A DNA stretch of 64,000 bases, taken from Streptomyces sp. NBC_00704 (lineage in GTDB: Bacteria > Actinomycetota > Actinomycetes > Streptomycetales > Streptomycetaceae). The DNA is taken from positions 6,196,501 through 6,260,500 of the forward strand of contig NZ_CP109000.1 in the NCBI RefSeq assembly GCF_036226605.1, given 5' to 3'. The notes beneath the pieces are model-generated. The model worked only from the letters and a program-made list of their open reading frames with translations. It made no database searches and was not told where the DNA came from. Each line of letters starts with the position of its first letter. Within the stretch, counting starts at the first letter, position 1. Below, piece by piece: positions 42,482 to 51,017 of this stretch. Made by a program: the position numbers and the translations under genes.

Positions 42482-44035
42482 CTACCGCGCCTCCTGGTCG
42501 CTGTCCGGGACCCGGGCCGCCCACGTCGGCGACCGCTCCGTCCCCCGCCGTCCCTCGCCCACCGCCTGGACGGCGGGGGAGACACCCCCGCCGCTCTGCC
42601 GTGTCGGCCGCTCGCCGTGGCCGCGCAGCGCGGTGTGCGGCCCGTTCCACAGCGTGCCGTCGGTCCGGTCCCGCGGGTCGGGGTCGATCAGCACCACCCC
42701 GGCCACCGCGACGCGCTGGTCCGCGAGCTGCCGTGCCACGGTGTGCAGCCACGCGGCGCTGCCGTGCCCGGCCCGCACGACGAGCACGGTCCGCGTGCCG
42801 AGGTGGCGCAGGTCGGTCCACGCCGTGCCCGGCGTCACGGAGCCCACGCCCAGCCGGCGTTCCTCGGGCGGCAGGGCCGCGGCCCGCTCGCCGCCGACCA
42901 CCGCCGGGTCGCCCGGCTTCGGGCGGCGGCCGGAGAGCTGCGGGCCGGGCAGCCCGTCGACGACGGTCACCGGCCCGTCCGCCGCCAGCGCCCCGGCGAG
43001 AGCGAGCGCGATCACGCCCGTCTCGCGCGCACAGCCCAGTTCCAGCAGCGACACGGGCTCCGCGGAGCCGCGCACGATGCGGGTCAGGGACGTGACGAGC
43101 CGTTCGCGCGCCGCCCCGGCCCGGCGGCGCCGCCACCGCCCGCCCAGCCGGTGGGGCAGCTCGGCGATCACCGAGGCGCCCAGGTTCGCGGCGATGTCCC
43201 GGCGCAGTACCGGGCGGTCCGCCACGACCGCGCCGACCGCGGCCGCCGCGAGCCCGAGGAAGAGCCCGAGGAACAGCCCGATCGCGGCGTCCGCGGCGGC
43301 GGTCCTGGGCAGCGAGGTGTGCACCGCGAACGGGGCGTCCACGATCTGCGTGCCGACGACGAGCCGCGGGGCGCCGATGCCGGCCTCCCCGGCGCGCTGG
43401 CTGAAGTCGGTGATCTGCGAGGTGAGTTCGGCCCGGCGGGCGTACAGGGACTCCAGGTCCGCCGACGACTCCGGCCCGCTCTGCCCCGTTCCGTCCCCGA
43501 TCGCCTTGTTGACCTGGGCCAGTTGTGCCTTCAGCTGGTCGCGCTGGTCGAGCAGGGCCTTCGACTCGGCCTTCGAGGACTCCCGGATCCGCTGCACGTG
43601 GTCCGCGACGAACGCGTCGGCCAACGCCTGGGCACGGGCCACCGCTTCCGCGTCGCTGTCGCCGGTCACGGTGATCTGCAGCACGTTGTTGGTCAGCCCC
43701 GTCCCGCTGTAGTCCCGCATGAAGTCCTCTGCCTTCTCCGGGGACTTGAGGGCCTTCAGTGCCTGCCCGGCGATCCGCGTGGTCTGCAACAGGGCCACGT
43801 CGGTGCGGATCAGCGTGCCGGGGTCGTTCGGCTGGTCCTCCTCGTGCGCGACCAGGATCTTGGTCACCGCGGTCGGCGGCCGCGGCATCAGCAGACCCGC
43901 CGCCGCGCCGGCGAGCAGCCCCAGCAGCGCGAGCGACGACCACAGACGGCGCCGTCTGCGCACCGCCGCCACCAGCACCTGCAGATCCAGCAGCGGCGTG
44001 GCGGCCGACGACTGCGCGGTCGTACTCGTCGTCAC
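42482..44035 (-). CDS. Wzz-like chain-length / tyrosine-kinase-type membrane protein
   Basis: A 517-residue protein. Short N-terminal cytoplasmic part, helix WSSLALLGLLAGAAAGLL, an extracytoplasmic coiled coil (about 60-225, with ARAQALADAFVADHVQRIRE and RDQLKAQLAQVNKAI), second helix IGLFLGLFLGLAAAAVGAVV, then about 240 cytoplasmic residues. This is the Wzz/polysaccharide co-polymerase layout. The cytoplasmic half resembles the P-loop region of BY-kinases but lacks a clear Walker A, so kinase activity is doubtful. It probably sets polymer length together with the next gene. GTG 44035 overlaps the stop of that gene (GTGA). Confidence 0.85.
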   Translation of the reverse strand: MTTSTTAQSSAATPLLDLQVLVAAVRRRRRLWSSLALLGLLAGAAAGLLMPRPPTAVTKILVAHEEDQPNDPGTLIRTDVALLQTTRIAGQALKALKSPEKAEDFMRDYSGTGLTNNVLQITVTGDSDAEAVARAQALADAFVADHVQRIRESSKAESKALLDQRDQLKAQLAQVNKAIGDGTGQSGPESSADLESLYARRAELTSQITDFSQRAGEAGIGAPRLVVGTQIVDAPFAVHTSLPRTAAADAAIGLFLGLFLGLAAAAVGAVVADRPVLRRDIAANLGASVIAELPHRLGGRWRRRRAGAARERLVTSLTRIVRGSAEPVSLLELGCARETGVIALALAGALAADGPVTVVDGLPGPQLSGRRPKPGDPAVVGGERAAALPPEERRLGVGSVTPGTAWTDLRHLGTRTVLVVRAGHGSAAWLHTVARQLADQRVAVAGVVLIDPDPRDRTDGTLWNGPHTALRGHGERPTRQSGGGVSPAVQAVGEGRRGTERSPTWAARVPDSDQEAR

Positions 44036-45408
44036 CCTGTGACTCCCGTCGCTTCGTCCCGTTCGCCGTCGAGGCTCTCCAGCGCAGGCGCGGCGGCCCC
44101 CCGCGAGCGGCCGGCCGGCCGCACCGCGCGCACCGGACCGGCCAGGACGACCCCGACGACGGCGTGCTTGGCGTCCGCACACGCCTCGGCGAGGCCGGCG
44201 AGTTCCGCCGCCGTCCAGTGGCCGGCGCTCACCACGACGAGGGCCCCGGCCTCATGGCCGCGGTCCGGCACCATCGGCCGGGACACCGGGACCGCGACCG
44301 CGCGCAGCCCCGGGTCCTTCCCGGCCTCCGCGACGAGCTGCCCGGCGGCCCGGCGCGCGATCTCGTCACCGTCGGGGAAGACGGCCAGCAGCCGCTGCGG
44401 GGCCGGCAACCGCTCCCGCAGGCGCGAGCACACCCGCCGGTAGCGGATCCGCCGGCTGGCCTCGTCGCCGGACGTCTGCGGAGCCGGGATGTCCCACCGG
44501 ACGTCCGTGCCCAGCAGCCTGCGCAGCAGCACCGCCGGACCACGGCCCGGCGTCCGGAGCGCGCCCCGCTCGACGGGGACGTCGACCGTGCCCAGCAGCG
44601 CCGAGCCCAGCGCCGCGGTGATCTCCGCCTCGCCGCGCAGCCGGCGGCTCATCCGCGCGGCGGTGAGATGGCCGAGCACCGCGACCAGGAAGAACAGCAG
44701 CGCCCCGCCCGCGACGAGCTGCGTCCTCGTCGGGGGCGCCTCGCCCGCCGGCCGGGCCGCCGCCCCCATGACGACCATGTTCTTCGCCTCGTCGTCGGCC
44801 GGGTCGGCCTGCTTGATGGTGGTGATGGCCTCCCGCAGCGCGGTGCGCAGCTTCTCCAGCTCGGTGCGGGTCTGCACGCTCTCCACGGTGTCGCCGGGAT
44901 CGGTCGAGTCGGCCAGCTCGCTGATGCGCCGGCTGGTGTCGCGCACCGACTTCTGGAGCGCGGCCAGCTCCTCCGCCGCCCCCGGATCGGCGGTGTCCTT
45001 CGCGATCCGGGTGGCGTACGAGACGAACTCCCCGGCCACCTGGTCGGAGAGCCGCTGCGCACGCTCCGGGGACTCGGCCGTGCCGGAGATCTTGATGATG
45101 TTGCCGTCGGTGGCCTTGGCGCCCACCCGGTCCCGCAGGTCGCTGCCGCTCACCCCGGCCCAGCCGAGCTTGGCGGCCGCCCGGTCGACCACCACCGAAC
45201 TGGTCGCCACCTCGGTCTGGGTCAGCAGCTCGCGCTCCTCCCACGTGCCCGGGAGCAGCACCGACGCCGACGTCGTGTAGCGCGGCGGGAACAGCGCGGA
45301 GACGCCGTATCCGGCGAGCGCGCCCACCAGGGCGACCAGGGCGAGCAGCCTCAGACGCCGGCGGACGATCCGCCCGATGGTGACCAGACGTATCGTGTCA
45401 TCGCTCAA
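44032..45408 (-). CDS. second Wzz-like polysaccharide co-polymerase
   Basis: A 458-residue protein with the same plan as its downstream neighbour: MSDDTIRLVTIGRIVRRRLR then helix LLALVALVGALAGYGVSALF, a coiled coil (about 85-200, including RAQRLSDQVAGEFVSYATRI), second helix LVAGGALLFFLVAVLGHLTA and a cytoplasmic tail with a degenerate nucleotide-binding-like region. Two such genes in a row suggest hetero-oligomer formation. The start is a TTG at 45408 with GGGAAGG upstream, overlapping the glycosyltransferase stop by 11 bases; no ATG or GTG in frame fits better. The TTG may lower expression relative to neighbours. Confidence 0.83.
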   Translation of the reverse strand: MSDDTIRLVTIGRIVRRRLRLLALVALVGALAGYGVSALFPPRYTTSASVLLPGTWEERELLTQTEVATSSVVVDRAAAKLGWAGVSGSDLRDRVGAKATDGNIIKISGTAESPERAQRLSDQVAGEFVSYATRIAKDTADPGAAEELAALQKSVRDTSRRISELADSTDPGDTVESVQTRTELEKLRTALREAITTIKQADPADDEAKNMVVMGAAARPAGEAPPTRTQLVAGGALLFFLVAVLGHLTAARMSRRLRGEAEITAALGSALLGTVDVPVERGALRTPGRGPAVLLRRLLGTDVRWDIPAPQTSGDEASRRIRYRRVCSRLRERLPAPQRLLAVFPDGDEIARRAAGQLVAEAGKDPGLRAVAVPVSRPMVPDRGHEAGALVVVSAGHWTAAELAGLAEACADAKHAVVGVVLAGPVRAVRPAGRSRGAAAPALESLDGERDEATGVTG

Positions 45409-46678
45409 TGGTGCGGCCTTCCCCTGCCGGGTCCGGGTCCCGGGCCGCCCCCGCGGACCGGTCGCGGACGGCTGCGGCGTAGGCGGCCAGCAGCGCGCGC
45501 TGGGAGTTCCGCCACGACAGCGCGCCGCCGATCCGCTCCTGACCGGTCTTGCCCATCAGGGCCCGCTTCTCCGGATCGTCCAGCAGCACGGAGACCAGCC
45601 GGGCGAACTCGCTCTCGTCGTCGGCCGGCGCGTACAGCGCGGCCTCGCCCGCGGAGACGCGCGCCTCCCGCAGCTCGAACGAGACCATCGGCCGGCCCAT
45701 CACCATGTACTCCAGGACCTTGTTCATGGTGGAGACGTCGTTGAGCGGGTTGTGCGGGTCGGGGGAGAGGCACACGTCCGCGGTGGACAGGTAGCGCACC
45801 AGGTCGGCGTCCGGGATGCGCCCGGTGAACTGCACCTGCTCCGACAGCCCGAGCCGACCGGCCAGTTCCACCATCGCGTCGAAGGTGTCGCCGCCGCCGA
45901 CGAACACCGCGTGCCAGTCGCTGCGCCCGACCTCGTCGCGCAGCTTCGCCAGGGCCCGCAGTGCGTAGTCGACCCCGTCCTGCGGGCCCATCACGCCGAG
46001 ATAGCACAGCAGATGAGGCTTGCCCCGCTTCAGCTCCGGCTCGGGCGGCACGGGGTGGAAGCGGTCGACGTCGGGCGCGCTGCGCACCACGAAGACGTCC
46101 GCGGGACGCTTGCCGCCGCGGCGCACCGCGACGTCCCGGTAGCTCTCGTTGGTGGCGATCACCACGTCCGCGGCCCGGTAGGTGCGCCGCTCCAGCGCGC
46201 ACACGGCGCGGTAGAGCAGGTCCTTGCCGCGGCCGAACCGGGACAGGTACAGCTCGGGCACCAGGTCGTGCTGGTCGAAGACGAACCGCGCCCCGCGCCG
46301 CTTGAGCCACAGGGCGGGCAGGAACAGCAGGTCGGGCGGGTTGCAGGCGTGCACCACGTCCACGGGTCCGACCTTGCGGGCCAGCCGGACCGTGTGCCAC
46401 AACGCCGTCCCGTACTCCCGCAGATAGCCGGCCGGACCCCCGGTGGCCGCGCGCAGCGGGTAGCGGTGGATCCGCACCCCGTCGATCACGGCCTCCGGCT
46501 CCGTGTCCCGCTTGCCGCCCTGCGGACAGATGACGTGCACCGTCCAGCCCGCGTCGCGCAGCGTCGTGCACTCCTGCCACACCCGCCGGTCGAACGGCAC
46601 CGACAGGTTCTCCACCAGAATCAGCGCGCGCCGGCCCGGCCGGCCGCCGCTTCCCGCGTCACCAGGCAAGGCCCACAT
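45398..46678 (-). CDS. family 4 glycosyltransferase
   Basis: A 426-residue GT-B enzyme. ALILVENLSVPFDRRVWQEC opens the N-terminal domain, with VVHACNPPDLLFLPALWLK and FVFDQHDLVPELYLSRFG. The C-terminal donor domain has LCYLGVMGPQDGVDYALRAL, VCLSPDPHNPLNDVSTMNKV and EYMVMGRPMVSFELREAR. The VENLSVPFDRRVW and F.QHDLVPE motifs mark a subgroup that often adds the second sugar of capsule units to the lipid-linked first sugar. ATG 46678 overlaps the end of the dehydrogenase gene by 20 bases. Confidence 0.92.
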   Translation of the reverse strand: MWALPGDAGSGGRPGRRALILVENLSVPFDRRVWQECTTLRDAGWTVHVICPQGGKRDTEPEAVIDGVRIHRYPLRAATGGPAGYLREYGTALWHTVRLARKVGPVDVVHACNPPDLLFLPALWLKRRGARFVFDQHDLVPELYLSRFGRGKDLLYRAVCALERRTYRAADVVIATNESYRDVAVRRGGKRPADVFVVRSAPDVDRFHPVPPEPELKRGKPHLLCYLGVMGPQDGVDYALRALAKLRDEVGRSDWHAVFVGGGDTFDAMVELAGRLGLSEQVQFTGRIPDADLVRYLSTADVCLSPDPHNPLNDVSTMNKVLEYMVMGRPMVSFELREARVSAGEAALYAPADDESEFARLVSVLLDDPEKRALMGKTGQERIGGALSWRNSQRALLAAYAAAVRDRSAGAARDPDPAGEGRTIER

Positions 46679-47975
46679 ACCCCTGTTCGGCCCGGCGCGC
46701 GTCGGCGTCGGGAAGGTGGACGAGATCGATGATCACCGGGGCGTCGCCGTGCGGCAGCGCCGACAGCACGGCCGGATCCTTCGTCCCGACCAGGCACACC
46801 TCGGCATGGTCGAGCACCTCCTCGACGGAGTCCGCGAGCAGTTGCGCGAGATGCGGCAGCCGCGTCTCGATGTACTCGCGGTTCGCGCCGAGCAGCCGGG
46901 ACATGCTCACGTTCGCGTCGTAGATCTTCAGGTCGTACCCCTTGCCGAAGAGCCGCTCCGCCAGCTCGACCAGCGGACTCTCGCGGAGGTCGTCGGTGCC
47001 GGGCTTGAAGGACAGCCCGAACAGGCCCGCCCGCCGTTTCCCGGTCCGCTCGACCAGCTCCACCGCGCGCTGGAGATGGTCGGAGTTGGAGGGCAGCACA
47101 TGGGACAGGATCGGCACCGACACGTCGGCCCGCTGCGCGGCGTGGACCAGGCTGCGCAGGTCCTTGGGCAGGCAGGAGCCGCCGAAGGCGAAGCCGGGCC
47201 GCAGATAGGCGGCACTGATGTTCAGCTTGCGGTCGGCGAGGAAGACGTCCATCACCTGATGTGAGTCCACCCCGAGCGCCTGGCACACCGCGCCCAGCTC
47301 GTTCGCGAAGCCGATCTTTAGACCGTGGAAGGCGTTGTCCGCGTACTTGATGGCCTCGGCGGTCGGCACCGGCACCCGGAACACCTCGCCGGGCAGCCCC
47401 TCGTACAGCGCGAGCACCGCGTCGCCGCTCGCCGGGTCCAGCTCGCCGACGACCGTCTTCGGCGGGTCGAAGAAGTCCCGCACGCTCGTGCCCTCGCGCA
47501 GGAACTCCGGGTTGACCGCGACCCCGACGTCCACCCCGGCCGTGCCGCCGACGTACTTCTCCAGGATCGGCACCAGCAGGTTCAGGCAGGTGCCCGGAAG
47601 CATGGTGCTGCGGAACACCACGGTGTGCCGGCCGCCGCGCTCGGCCAGGGCCGCGCCGATCTCCTCGGTGACCCGCTCCAGATACGTCGTGCACAGGCTG
47701 CCGTTGGGCTCCGACGGCGTGCCCACGCAGACCAGCGAGATCTCGCTGTTCATGATCGCCTCGCGGACGTCGGCGGTGGCGCGCAGCGCTCCGGCGCCCA
47801 CGACCTCGGCGATCAGCTCGCCGATCCGCTCCTCGACCACCGGAGCCTTGCCGTCGTTGACCAGGTCGACCTTCACCTGGTTCACGTCGACGCCGACGAC
47901 CTCGTGCCCCATGCCGGCCAGGCACGCGGCCGACACGCAGCCCACGTAGCCGAGCCCGAAAACGCTGACCCTCAT
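46659..47975 (-). CDS. nucleotide-sugar dehydrogenase, GDP-mannose 6-dehydrogenase (AlgD)-like
   Basis: A 438-residue UDP-glucose/GDP-mannose dehydrogenase. MRVSVFGLGYVGCVSAACLA is the NAD-binding loop; VAVNPEFLREGTSVRDFFDP and PKTVVGELD follow. The catalytic cysteine is in FAFGGSCLPKDLRSLVHAAQ, and ILSHVLPSNSDHLQRAVELV comes next. These details (PEFLRE.T...DF..PP.TV.GE and GGSCLPKD.R.L followed by an S.SNS.Q-like stretch) match AlgD of alginate synthesis better than UDP-glucose dehydrogenase. Either way it makes a uronic acid by two NAD-dependent oxidations. GDP-mannuronate would be the donor if the call is right. ATG 47975 is preceded by GGAGGAACGG. Confidence 0.9.
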   Translation of the reverse strand: MRVSVFGLGYVGCVSAACLAGMGHEVVGVDVNQVKVDLVNDGKAPVVEERIGELIAEVVGAGALRATADVREAIMNSEISLVCVGTPSEPNGSLCTTYLERVTEEIGAALAERGGRHTVVFRSTMLPGTCLNLLVPILEKYVGGTAGVDVGVAVNPEFLREGTSVRDFFDPPKTVVGELDPASGDAVLALYEGLPGEVFRVPVPTAEAIKYADNAFHGLKIGFANELGAVCQALGVDSHQVMDVFLADRKLNISAAYLRPGFAFGGSCLPKDLRSLVHAAQRADVSVPILSHVLPSNSDHLQRAVELVERTGKRRAGLFGLSFKPGTDDLRESPLVELAERLFGKGYDLKIYDANVSMSRLLGANREYIETRLPHLAQLLADSVEEVLDHAEVCLVGTKDPAVLSALPHGDAPVIIDLVHLPDADARRAEQGYVGLAW

Positions 47976-48057
47976 GACCCGTTCCTCCCCCGGGCAGACC
48001 CGCTCGGGCCTGCCGTCCGCGCACCGGCGGAAACGTCGAGTTGCCGCTTCCGGCCCA

Positions 48058-49536
48058 TCAGTAGGCCCCCTGCCCGTAGAGCACCGCACGCAGCGTCTTC
48101 CACAAGATCACCGTGTCCAGAGCGAGCGACCAGTCCTCCACGTACCGCAGGTCCAGCCGGACCGCCTCCTCCCACGACAGGTCGCTGCGCCCGCTGATCT
48201 GCCACAGCCCGGTGAGCCCCGGCTTGACCAGCAACCGCCGCCGGATGTCCGGGCCGTACGAGGCGGACTCCTCCGGCAGCGGGGGCCGCGGACCGACCAG
48301 CGACATCGATCCCGTGAGCACGTTGAACAGTTGCGGCAGCTCGTCGACGGAGTACCGGCGCAGCACCGCTCCCACCCGGGTCACCCGGGGATCGCGGCGC
48401 AGCTTGAACAGCGGGCCGGCCCCCTCGTTGAGGGCGGCCAGCCGGTCCCGCGCCCGGTCCGCGTCGGCGACCATGGTGCGGAACTTGAGAATGGTGAACT
48501 CGCCGCCGTCCTTGCCGACTCTGCGCTGCCGGTAGAAGACCCCGCCGCGGCTGTCCAGCAGCACGAGCAGCGCGACGAACGCCATCAGCGGAGCGAACAC
48601 GACGAGCAGGACCGCGGCGCCCAGCCGGTCGACAACGCCCTTGACCGCCCGGCGGCCCCCGGTGAACGTCGGCATGCTGACCCGCAGGAGCGGGATGCCG
48701 AGCACCGCGTCGATATGCAGCCGCGGGCCGGCCACCTCCATCAGCACGGGCGCCACGACCATCTCGGCGTCGCTGCCCTCCAGGTTCCAGGCCAGCCGCT
48801 GCAACCGGTGCGGCGACCAGTGCGGGTCCGGGGTGACCGCGACGACGCGGTAGCCGTCGGCGTGCACGTGCTTGGCGACGTCCGTGAGCCGGCCGACGAC
48901 CGGCACCCCGTCCAGCAGGTCGCCGTCGAGTACACCGCCGTCCGTCGTGCACACCGCGTCCACCCGCCACCCGAGGTGCGGGAACTTGCGGGTACGGGTG
49001 ATCAGATCGCGGACGGTGTCCGGGCTGCCGGCGGCGAGCACCGGCCGCAGGCACCGCCCCTCCTTGCGCTGCTTGTGCAGCCCGAGACGCAGCACGTACC
49101 TGGCCGTCATGGTGACGAGCGCGATCGCCGGGATCGCGACGAAGATCCAGAGCTTGATGTTGCGCGAGGTGAGGGCGATCCCGCCGAGCGCCAGGACGAC
49201 GGTCGCCGCGAACAGCGAGCGCCCCAGCCGGCGGAACTCCTCCGCGCCCTGGCCCAGCACGGCCGGGGTCCAGGCCCGGCTCACCGCGAGCGACCCCAGC
49301 ACCAGCAGTTCGGTGCCGAACGCGAGAATCCCCCACTTCTCGTGCCAGTTGGCCGCGTCGCGGGCCCCGAAGAAGTTGCCTATCCCCGCCACCACGAACG
49401 CGGTGGTCACGGTGTCGCTGGTGATCACGGTACGGCGGTACCGCTGCTCCCAGTCGCTCGCGGGCCGGCTGACCGCCCCGTCCGCCAGACGACCGCCGCG
49501 CGCCGGAAACGGGCTGACCAATTCCCCTTGCCGCAC
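48058..49536 (-). CDS. exopolysaccharide polyprenyl glycosylphosphotransferase (initiating enzyme)
   Basis: A 492-residue membrane enzyme and first gene of the operon. Four N-terminal helices, a cytoplasmic Rossmann-like CoA-binding region with PVLAAGSPDTVRDLITRTRK and LDGVPVVGRLTDVAKHVHAD, then a helix and the catalytic bacterial sugar transferase domain: FYRQRRVGKDGGEFTILKFR, VGAVLRRYSVDELPQLFNVL, GSMSLVGPRPPLPEESA and VKPGLTGLWQISGRSDLSWE. It transfers hexose-1-phosphate from UDP-sugar to undecaprenyl phosphate and so starts repeat-unit assembly. GTG 49536 has GGGGGG six bases upstream; the longer frame runs through the hairpin array and is rejected. There are 82 bases to the next gene, which may carry its own ribosome site only. 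Confidence 0.92.
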   Translation of the reverse strand: MRQGELVSPFPARGGRLADGAVSRPASDWEQRYRRTVITSDTVTTAFVVAGIGNFFGARDAANWHEKWGILAFGTELLVLGSLAVSRAWTPAVLGQGAEEFRRLGRSLFAATVVLALGGIALTSRNIKLWIFVAIPAIALVTMTARYVLRLGLHKQRKEGRCLRPVLAAGSPDTVRDLITRTRKFPHLGWRVDAVCTTDGGVLDGDLLDGVPVVGRLTDVAKHVHADGYRVVAVTPDPHWSPHRLQRLAWNLEGSDAEMVVAPVLMEVAGPRLHIDAVLGIPLLRVSMPTFTGGRRAVKGVVDRLGAAVLLVVFAPLMAFVALLVLLDSRGGVFYRQRRVGKDGGEFTILKFRTMVADADRARDRLAALNEGAGPLFKLRRDPRVTRVGAVLRRYSVDELPQLFNVLTGSMSLVGPRPPLPEESASYGPDIRRRLLVKPGLTGLWQISGRSDLSWEEAVRLDLRYVEDWSLALDTVILWKTLRAVLYGQGAY

Positions 49537-49578
49537 AGAACCCCCCAGGTTCCCAGTGATGTCGACGTGTTCGCCGCC

Positions 49579-49703
49579 GGGAGGCCCCCGCCTCCCGCAC
49601 TGTGCCTCCCCTCGGGAGGCCCCCGCCTCCCGCACTGTCGCTCCGCGGGAGGCCCCCGCCTCCCGCGCCGCGCTGTCCCTCCCCCGGGAGGCCCCCGCCT
49701 CCC
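49579..49703. repeat. four identical 18-base palindromic hairpins in the EPS operon leader
   Basis: The sequence GGGAGGCCCCCGCCTCCC occurs perfectly four times, at 49579-49596, 49614-49631, 49647-49664 and 49686-49703. Each is a 7-base stem GGGAGGC/GCCTCCC with a 4-base C loop. Spacing is 35, 33 and 39 bases. They lie 43-167 bases upstream of the start of the first EPS gene and would be in its transcript if the promoter lies in the AT-richer stretch beyond 49865. Confidence 0.85.
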
Positions 49704-49864
49704 GTGCACGACAAACCGGATACCGGCCGGTGCGGAGCCACTCGGGCAAGCCCCTCCCACGGCAACGGGCATGCCTGTGCCGTCCGAGTCCCGAGATGCG
49801 CGGAACCCCTTCACGGCCTCGCGTGCTCCCCGCACTCAAGGCCGCCTCGGGTCCCGTGAAGTGA

Positions 49865-50050
49865 CTCCCCCTGGTGTCTGACGCCGGAAAAGCGACTAAG
49901 GGCTTTCCCCGGTGCCGGACCTATTGATCATTTACGCGTCGCCTCATGTCCGAACGGCTGAAGCAAGGTCAATCTAGACCATCGCGGCCAGTATGAAGAG
50001 AGGATGTGTGTAATTTGTGCTTAAGCTTTGATTCTTGATCCATCGTCGGT
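49865..50050 (-). promoter_or_regulatory. AT-rich island, likely promoter region of the EPS operon
   Basis: This is the most A+T-rich stretch in the window (for example TAATTTGTGCTTAAGC near 50010-50027 and TTGATCATTTACGC near 49924-49937), in sharp contrast to the flanks. It sits directly upstream of the 21-gene minus-strand operon, with no other gene to serve. I could not pick a confident -35/-10 pair, so it is listed as a region rather than a mapped promoter. Confidence 0.4.
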
Positions 50051-50691
50051 GACCGCATGTGGCCACCTCGTCGTCACCACGCGTTCCAGCAGTCCGCCGG
50101 GCCCCGGTGCGACGGCCCCACGCGGTCACGCGCGACCGCGTCCACCGCCCGGTGCGGCCCGGTGCCGCCGGGCATCGTCCGGCCCAAGACGCCTGCCGCG
50201 ACGCCGCGTTGGGAACCTGGCCCGAACGCATCGTGATCCTGGCCGAAAAGCCGCCGAATGCGGTCTGATCCGCGGATTCACCCCGTGGAATGCGCGGCCA
50301 TTTCGCGCGCGGACGCCATTTCTGGATATGTATGCGTCATATTCCATAACGCTGTGGACGTCGCCTCGACGAGCCCGAATTCAAGATCGTCTCTTTGGCC
50401 GGCCCAAGCCTGTGACCGGCGGAAAGAGGGTGGGAAGAAGGCGGGAGGGAGGGGAAAGGAGCGGAAGGAGGCGCCAGGCAGACGAGACGCAAGGCGACGG
50501 GCGGGCGCGGACGTTTCTTCCCGGGGGTCGCGCGGACGCCCCGGTGCCGAGCGTCCGCACGTCGGCGAGACGAGGGGCGCGAGCGCCAACAGACCCGCGC
50601 ACGCTCGACGGTGGCGCGCCGCCACCCGTTGGCGGTGACGCGGCGGCTGACGTCCGCCGACCTGCATGGCGACCGGCGACCGGCGACTGTC

Positions 50692-50731
50692 GGCGAGACG
50701 GCGAGACGGCGAGACGGCGAGACGGCGAGAC
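50692..50731. repeat. five tandem copies of an 8-base unit
   Basis: GGCGAGAC is repeated perfectly five times in a row (50692-50731) and followed by a partial unit. Such short perfect arrays slip during replication, so copy number probably differs between strains. Confidence 0.85.
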
Positions 50732-50933
50732 GGCGGTCGTCGGCGGGACCGTGGCCGAGGGGCGTCGGGCGCGCCGCAGGGGACGGTCCTCGGTGGGGTC
50801 GGCGTCCGGCCTGTGGGCGCCCGTCGTGGGCGCTGGTCATGGGCGGCGCGGCCCGACGCCGTGACCGACGGCGGTGCGGGTCCGGCCCGCGCGCGCCTGT
50901 CGGAGCCCGCCGCGACGGACGCCGAACCGCGCC

Positions 50934-50978
50934 GTGCCGGGCCGCGCCGCGCCGGGCCGCGCCGTGCCGGGCCGCGGG
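50934..50978. repeat. three tandem copies of a 15-base GC-only unit
   Basis: GTGCCGGGCCGCGCC (50934-50948), GCGCCGGGCCGCGCC (50949-50963) and GTGCCGGGCCGCGGG (50964-50978) are adjacent near-identical units. They end about 40 bases before the stop of the GvpU-like gene, on the opposite side of it, and could act as a crude transcription block. Confidence 0.75.
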
Positions 50979-51017
50979 GAGGGTGTCGGCCGCGTCGCGG
51001 GCGCGGCCGACGGCCGT

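Larger units (their letters stand above)
50051..51017. other. gene-poor, low-complexity stretch
   Basis: Nearly 1 kb without a convincing gene. Frames open on both strands are Arg/Pro/Ala-rich and owe their length to absence of A+T. From about 50400 purine-rich tracts (GGAAAGGAGCGGAAGGAGG) and short tandem repeats dominate. The first 350 bases (50051-50400) are of ordinary complexity and could be the remains of a gene, but no family is recognisable. Confidence 0.4.

Noticed and set aside
49579-49703. CRISPR-like repeat array
   Set aside because: Repeats are 18 bases, spacers only 15-21 bases and themselves GC-rich and partly similar, and no cas gene is present. They are better described as tandem hairpins.
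49537-49839. Longer N-terminus of the glycosylphosphotransferase through the hairpin array
   Set aside because: It would encode repeated REAGASRG-type residues from the palindromes. GTG 49536 has a good ribosome site and starts the conserved protein.
22977-49881. Very long open frames on the plus strand opposite the exopolysaccharide operon (for example 40616-44443, 36020-38491, 43759-45744)
   Set aside because: They mirror the minus-strand genes, are dominated by Arg, Gly, Pro, Ala, Gln, His and Val, and have no family motif or ribosome site. In DNA this rich in G+C the antisense frames rarely meet a stop.
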